From the NCBI GenBank assembly GCA_028817635.1, contig JAPPPH010000076.1:1-8960 (forward strand): a stretch of DNA of 8,960 nt. Reading direction: 5' to 3'. The notes beneath the pieces were generated by a model, which searched no databases, was not told the origin of the DNA, and saw nothing but the letters and a program-made list of their open reading frames with translations. Positions 6,042 to 8,960 of this stretch are shown in pieces. Both the position numbers and the translations under genes were made by a program. Every line of letters starts with the position of its first letter. Position 1 is the first letter of the stretch. This DNA comes from Verrucomicrobiales bacterium. GTDB lineage: Bacteria; Verrucomicrobiota; Verrucomicrobiia; Limisphaerales; UBA1096.

Positions 6042-7804
6042 AACGATTGCTGGCAGCCCTGCTTGCGCTTGGCCTGGCCAAGGCCGCGATGGCGTTCGTG
6101 CTTTTCAAAAATGAGGATGGCGAGCCGCTGCGTTGGCGACTGGATGAACTGGATCCATTGGTGCATCCGAATGTAGTCAACCGGGAGACGCGCGCCATAC
6201 GCATCCACCTAGCCAAGGACGGTTGGTCGGACGACAACGCGGAATCGGAGCTAAACTCCATTCGCTCCGCCGCTGCTCAGTGGCAGGCGGTGCCGGGAAC
6301 CATCCTGAAATTTGAGGAGGGTGAATTGCTGGAGCCGGGCGTGGACATCAACGGCGAAGACAATCAAAATGTGATTTTCTGGGTGAAGGAAGCGGCACCC
6401 GGAGGGGCTGTGTTGGTCAACAACGAACGCACGGAAATCAGCGGAGCGCTAGCTGTCACGTTTCCGACTTATTTTGACGACCACACCATCGTCGAGGCGG
6501 ACATGGTGTTCAATGGCGTGAACCATCGTTGGTTCACTGACTACTCCAACACGTTTTCGAAGGATAATTTCGTCGAGGCAGTGGCGCTACATGAGTTCGG
6601 GCATTTCATCGGACTGCAACATTCGCCACTCGGTGCCGCAACCATGTTTTCGAGAACCGCAGCAGGGGTGAGCGTCTCGGCTGGGTTGACGCTGGACGAA
6701 GCCGCCGCAGCCCAGTCGCTCTACGGGAGGGACTCGGAGTCAGATTCATTCGGTGCAATTTCAGGCAAAGTAACCATGAGCGGAAAAGGCGTGTTCGGAG
6801 CTGTTGTCATCGCGGAGGATGAACACGGCAACATCGTGCAATCGACCGTGACTGAACCGAGTGGTGACTATGACATCGCCCCGATCCCGGCTGGAAAATA
6901 TCGGGTGCGAGTCTCCCCGCTGCACTCGCCGGATGCAAATCAGCCACTGGTGCGCGATGTCGATATTTCAATCGAACACCAAGGCGCAGAAGTGAATTTT
7001 CGCCCATCGAATGCAACCGATGTCACCGTAAACGCTGACAAAACTACGGCCACGGATTTTTCAGTTCGCAAGGGCAGCCCAGCATTTTACATCAACGCTG
7101 TCCGGCCAGCCACGACCAAGGAAAACGTGTTCGAGTTGGCGTTTGAACCATTTGCCATCGAACGAACCGGAGCGAAGCAGTTGATCGGCGTGTACTCCCC
7201 CAGTCTGCCAACGCAGGCTGCCAAGCTGCGTATGACCGGCGATGGGATCACTTACGGAAAAACAACCTACGATCAGGGTGTGTTCGTTGGATTCAATTTG
7301 ATCACGGTTGAGATAACCGTCGCGAAAAACGCCAAGCCGGGCGTCCGCAGCCTGTTCGTGGAAAAAGGAAATGATCGAAGCTATCTAAACGGCTTCGTGG
7401 AGATTATTTCCGGAACGGATGATTACGATTTCGACGGTGTCGATGATTCATGGCAACGGAAGTATTTCCCGGTATTCGCGGAGGCAGCATCCCGCGCGGA
7501 GGCCGACCCCGATGGTGACGGATACAAAAACAGTGAAGAACATGCGGCCGGCAACGATCCAACCGATGGGAGTTCGTTTCCACTGCTGGAGATCAACAGC
7601 ATCACGGTGGACGAAAACGGCACAACCATCCAGTGGGACAGTCTCGCCGGAAAACGCTACCAAGTCTGGAGCAAAAAAGACGTCGCCAAGGCAACATGGA
7701 AAAAAGTCGGTGTCCCGCAGACCGCACGCCGGGCTTTCACATTTTTCACCGACCCAAGCGAGCGGGAGGAACTCCAATTCTACCGGGTACAGGCCCTGCC
7801 ATGA
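6038..7804 (+). CDS. Secreted matrixin-type (M10-like) zinc metalloprotease with accessory C-terminal domains
   Basis: 588 residues from GTG 6038, supported by the GGAGGG site and the GTGA overlap. A signal peptide of about 19 residues ends AMA before Phe20. The catalytic domain (about 30-230) contains HEFGHFIGLQHS (185-196): His185, His189 and His195 bind zinc, Glu186 is the base, and Met203 in ATMF is the likely Met-turn. After it come a carboxypeptidase-regulatory/CNA-B-like beta domain (about 239-322, GAISGKVTMSGKGVFGAVV ... GDYDIAPIPAGKYRV), a second beta region (about 345-457), and a calcium-binding thrombospondin-3-like stretch with DFDGVDD and DPDGDGYKNSEE (464-501). Last is a C-terminal module with AGKRYQVWS and FYRVQ, common in large exported proteins of Verrucomicrobia. 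No propeptide with a cysteine switch is visible. It probably degrades extracellular proteins; substrates are unknown. The signal peptide contains a rearranged palindrome relative (ALGLAKA). Confidence 0.92.
   Translation: MKRLLAALLALGLAKAAMAFVLFKNEDGEPLRWRLDELDPLVHPNVVNRETRAIRIHLAKDGWSDDNAESELNSIRSAAAQWQAVPGTILKFEEGELLEPGVDINGEDNQNVIFWVKEAAPGGAVLVNNERTEISGALAVTFPTYFDDHTIVEADMVFNGVNHRWFTDYSNTFSKDNFVEAVALHEFGHFIGLQHSPLGAATMFSRTAAGVSVSAGLTLDEAAAAQSLYGRDSESDSFGAISGKVTMSGKGVFGAVVIAEDEHGNIVQSTVTEPSGDYDIAPIPAGKYRVRVSPLHSPDANQPLVRDVDISIEHQGAEVNFRPSNATDVTVNADKTTATDFSVRKGSPAFYINAVRPATTKENVFELAFEPFAIERTGAKQLIGVYSPSLPTQAAKLRMTGDGITYGKTTYDQGVFVGFNLITVEITVAKNAKPGVRSLFVEKGNDRSYLNGFVEIISGTDDYDFDGVDDSWQRKYFPVFAEAASRAEADPDGDGYKNSEEHAAGNDPTDGSSFPLLEINSITVDENGTTIQWDSLAGKRYQVWSKKDVAKATWKKVGVPQTARRAFTFFTDPSEREELQFYRVQALP
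6065..6082. repeat. Probable rearranged copy of the dispersed palindrome
   Basis: GCGCTTGG is followed by CCTGGCCAAG, so the core CTTGGCCAAG is split by a direct duplication of TGGCC, leaving a 15-nt dyad with 7-bp arms around one T (6068-6082). The GCG CTT GGC codons are in the same frame as the other copies and fall in the protease signal peptide. It could also be coincidental alanine/leucine codons in a signal peptide. Confidence 0.4.
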
Positions 7805-7810
7805 TTTCAT

Positions 7811-7830
7811 TTAACATGGATGGACAGGAT
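7811..7830 (+). repeat. Left inverted repeat of the GxxExxY cassette
   Basis: TTAACATGGATGGACAGGAT, the exact reverse complement of 8272-8291. It continues with AGACAGGAT, so GACAGGAT occurs twice in tandem about 9-10 bp apart. The right end has the same arrangement with GCAGGAT as its inner unit. Confidence 0.88.
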
Positions 7831-7869
7831 AGACAGGATTTTGAACGAGAACCATGAACGGCTTAAAAC

Positions 7870-8247
7870 ATGAGTAGACTACAAAGGAAATTATCGGATG
7901 CGCGTTTGATATTCTCAACGAGTTGGGGAGTGGTTTTCTTGAGTCGGTCTACGAAAGGGCGATGATTCGTGCATTACACGACAAAAAACTCCCGGTCGTT
8001 TCGCAACATCCCATACAGGTTTTCTTTCGCGACGAATGTGTGGGCGAATTCTATGCAGACTTGTTCGTGGACGAAAAAGTGATCGTAGAGCTAAAGGCGA
8101 TTAAGGCAATCGCTCCCGAGCCATCAGGCTCAGATCATCAACTATCTCAATGCTACAGGCGTCGAAGTTGGTCTCCTCATCAACTTCGGAAATCCCAAAC
8201 TCGAATTCAAGCGATTCACCCGTAGCCAGCAGCCAAGATCAGATTAA
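7870..8247 (+). pseudogene. GxxExxY-family protein, frameshifted
   Basis: The frame with GFLESVYE holds the family-naming GxxExxY motif, followed by FYADLFVDEKVIVELKA, which carries the D...ExK pattern of PD-(D/E)XK nuclease folds. Intact members are about 125 residues. Two indels break it. Near 7880 one base is missing, so ATGAGTAGACT must shift into ACAAAGGAAATTATCGGA; the intact frame has a TAG at 7875-7877. At 8121-8122 one extra C follows IAPE, after which the original reading resumes in another frame as HQAQIINYLNATG and ends NFGNPKLEFKRFTR up to the TAA at 8245-8247. Corrected length is about 125 codons, matching the family. The role of the family is not established. Sequencing error in a draft assembly could mimic one of the indels, but two together favour a pseudogene. 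Confidence 0.82.
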
Positions 8248-8271
8248 TCGCCCTCTAAATCCATCCTGCTC

Positions 8272-8291
8272 ATCCTGTCCATCCATGTTAA
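8272..8291 (-). repeat. Right inverted repeat of the GxxExxY cassette
   Basis: Exact reverse complement of 7811-7830. It overlaps the last codon of uvrA: the TAA stop (8288-8290 on the minus strand) lies inside the repeat. Confidence 0.88.
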
Positions 8292-8960
8292 TTGTAGAAC
8301 CGTTTCAGGTATCGACCGGTGTGAGAGCGCTTGGATTTGGTGATTTTTTCGGGTGGGCCTTGAGCGATGATTTCTCCTCCACCCTCGCCACCTTCCGGGC
8401 CAAGGTCGATCACCCAATCCGCAGCGGCGATCAGGTCCAGGTTGTGTTCGATGACCAACACCGTGTGGCCGGCATCGACCAACCGCTGGATGACTCCGAT
8501 CAACCGCCGCACGTCCGCCATGTGCAGGCCGATGGTTGGTTCCTCGAGAATGAACAGATTTTTTTTATTCTCTGCTTTGAGTCGCGTGCTGTCGCTCAAG
8601 CCGCTCAATAGATGTGTCACCAACCTGACTCGCTGAGCCTCGCCACCGCTAAGCGTCGGGCTAGTCTGCCCCAGTTTGAGATAACCCAAGCCGGTGTCGT
8701 GTAGAGCCTTGAGCGCCCGGTGAATTTTCGGGATCGCCCCGAAAAACTCGGCTGCTTCGTCGACGCTCAACTCCAGCACATCGGCAATCGTTTTGCCGTT
8801 GTAGAGAATATCCAACACCTCCGGGCTAAACCGATTCCCCTGACAAGTGTCGCACGTCATGAAGGCGGGTGGCAGGAAATTCATCTCCAACTTAACCGTA
8901 CCCGCACCCTTGCAATCCGGGCATCGCCCCTGCGCGCTGTGGAACGAAAGACGGGCCGGG
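8288..8960 (-). CDS. uvrA: Excinuclease ABC subunit A, C-terminal part (5' end outside window)
   Basis: UvrA is the damage-sensing ATPase of nucleotide excision repair. The 223 visible residues cover the second zinc finger and the C-terminal ABC half. Zinc ligands are RCPDC and TCDTC (Cys13, 16, 36 and 39 of the fragment). The ABC signature is LSGGEAQR (103-110), Walker B is LFILEE (135-140) and the switch histidine is His172 in VIEHNLD. The gene enters from the right edge and ends at TAA 8288-8290, inside the inverted repeat of the GxxExxY cassette. One oddity: the usual LDEPTTGLH reads LEEPTIGLH, so the Walker B aspartate is a glutamate. That may mark a divergent or long, tandem-type UvrA lineage, which cannot be judged without the rest of the gene. 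No internal stop is seen. Confidence 0.93.
   Translation of the reverse strand, partial: PARLSFHSAQGRCPDCKGAGTVKLEMNFLPPAFMTCDTCQGNRFSPEVLDILYNGKTIADVLELSVDEAAEFFGAIPKIHRALKALHDTGLGYLKLGQTSPTLSGGEAQRVRLVTHLLSGLSDSTRLKAENKKNLFILEEPTIGLHMADVRRLIGVIQRLVDAGHTVLVIEHNLDLIAAADWVIDLGPEGGEGGGEIIAQGPPEKITKSKRSHTGRYLKRFYN

Larger units (their letters stand above)
7811..8291. mobile_element. GxxExxY cassette bounded by inverted repeats (decayed, non-autonomous)
   Basis: A 481-bp segment with perfect 20-bp inverted ends encloses a broken GxxExxY gene and no transposase. Both outer ends are TTAA. These may be part of the repeat, or a duplicated TTAA target, in which case the element proper begins CATGGATGG. 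Deleting 7815-8291 would join the protease stop, six bases, and the uvrA stop, which is a natural compact convergent junction. Movement as a unit is inferred from this layout; the repeats are read directly. Confidence 0.6.

Noticed and set aside
7811..8291. CRISPR array suggested by repeated ACAGGAT-type units
   Set aside because: There are only two short tandem units at each end in inverted orientation, with no regular spacers or cas genes.
8327..8335. GCGCTTGGA near the uvrA end
   Set aside because: Only a half-site; it codes for conserved-looking UvrA C-terminal residues.

Overview
The window looks like a gene-dense, moderately GC-rich bacterial chromosome segment. The best guess is a member of the Verrucomicrobiota or a related PVC lineage. 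This rests on the C-terminal 'AGKRYQVWS...W...FYRVQ' module of the secreted metalloprotease, the poor Shine-Dalgarno usage at most starts, and the gene mix. It is inference and no marker gene fixes it.

Layout, left to right. The last ten codons of a + strand gene end at 33. Two minus-strand genes follow: a lipoprotein M3-family zinc oligopeptidase (51-2168) and, upstream of it, a SAM-dependent methyltransferase (2212-3105). A 271-base AT-rich leader region (3106-3376) separates the methyltransferase from a divergent RhlE-like DEAD-box RNA helicase (3377-4624, +). The helicase stop overlaps by 4 nt the stop of a convergent membrane-anchored DUF218/YdcF-like protein (4621-5400, -). Divergent from that is a translationally coupled pair (+): a small secreted OB-like protein (5490-6041) and a secreted matrixin-type zinc metalloprotease (6038-7804). 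A decayed GxxExxY (PD-(D/E)XK-like) cassette bounded by 20-bp inverted repeats (7811-8291) is wedged between the protease and the C-terminal part of uvrA (8288-8960, -), which runs off the right edge.

The most unusual signal is a dispersed palindrome, GCGCTTGGCCAAGCGC. It occurs in two perfect 16-bp copies, two perfect 14-bp core copies and one copy with a single substitution, plus one rearranged probable relative, all between 2239 and 6082. Every clear copy lies at or near a gene end, and every one is in the same reading frame, giving Ala-Leu-Gly/Ser-Gln-Ala. In the small secreted protein it builds the signal-peptidase cleavage region. Two genes (the methyltransferase and the small secreted protein) carry a copy at both ends. 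Two copies extended to 23 nt form an inverted pair around the divergent methyltransferase/helicase intergenic region. This resembles a highly iterated palindrome or a protein-coding palindromic element (compare cyanobacterial HIP1 or Rickettsia palindromic elements), but the sequence itself is not one I recognise.

The second mobile-type signal is the GxxExxY cassette. Its inverted repeats carry TTAA at both outer ends, and its right repeat contains the uvrA stop codon. Removing it would restore a convergent gene junction of about 6 bp.

The genes appear to be mostly independent housekeeping functions (DNA repair, RNA remodelling, peptide degradation, envelope). The only clear functional pairing is the secreted OB-like protein with the metalloprotease.
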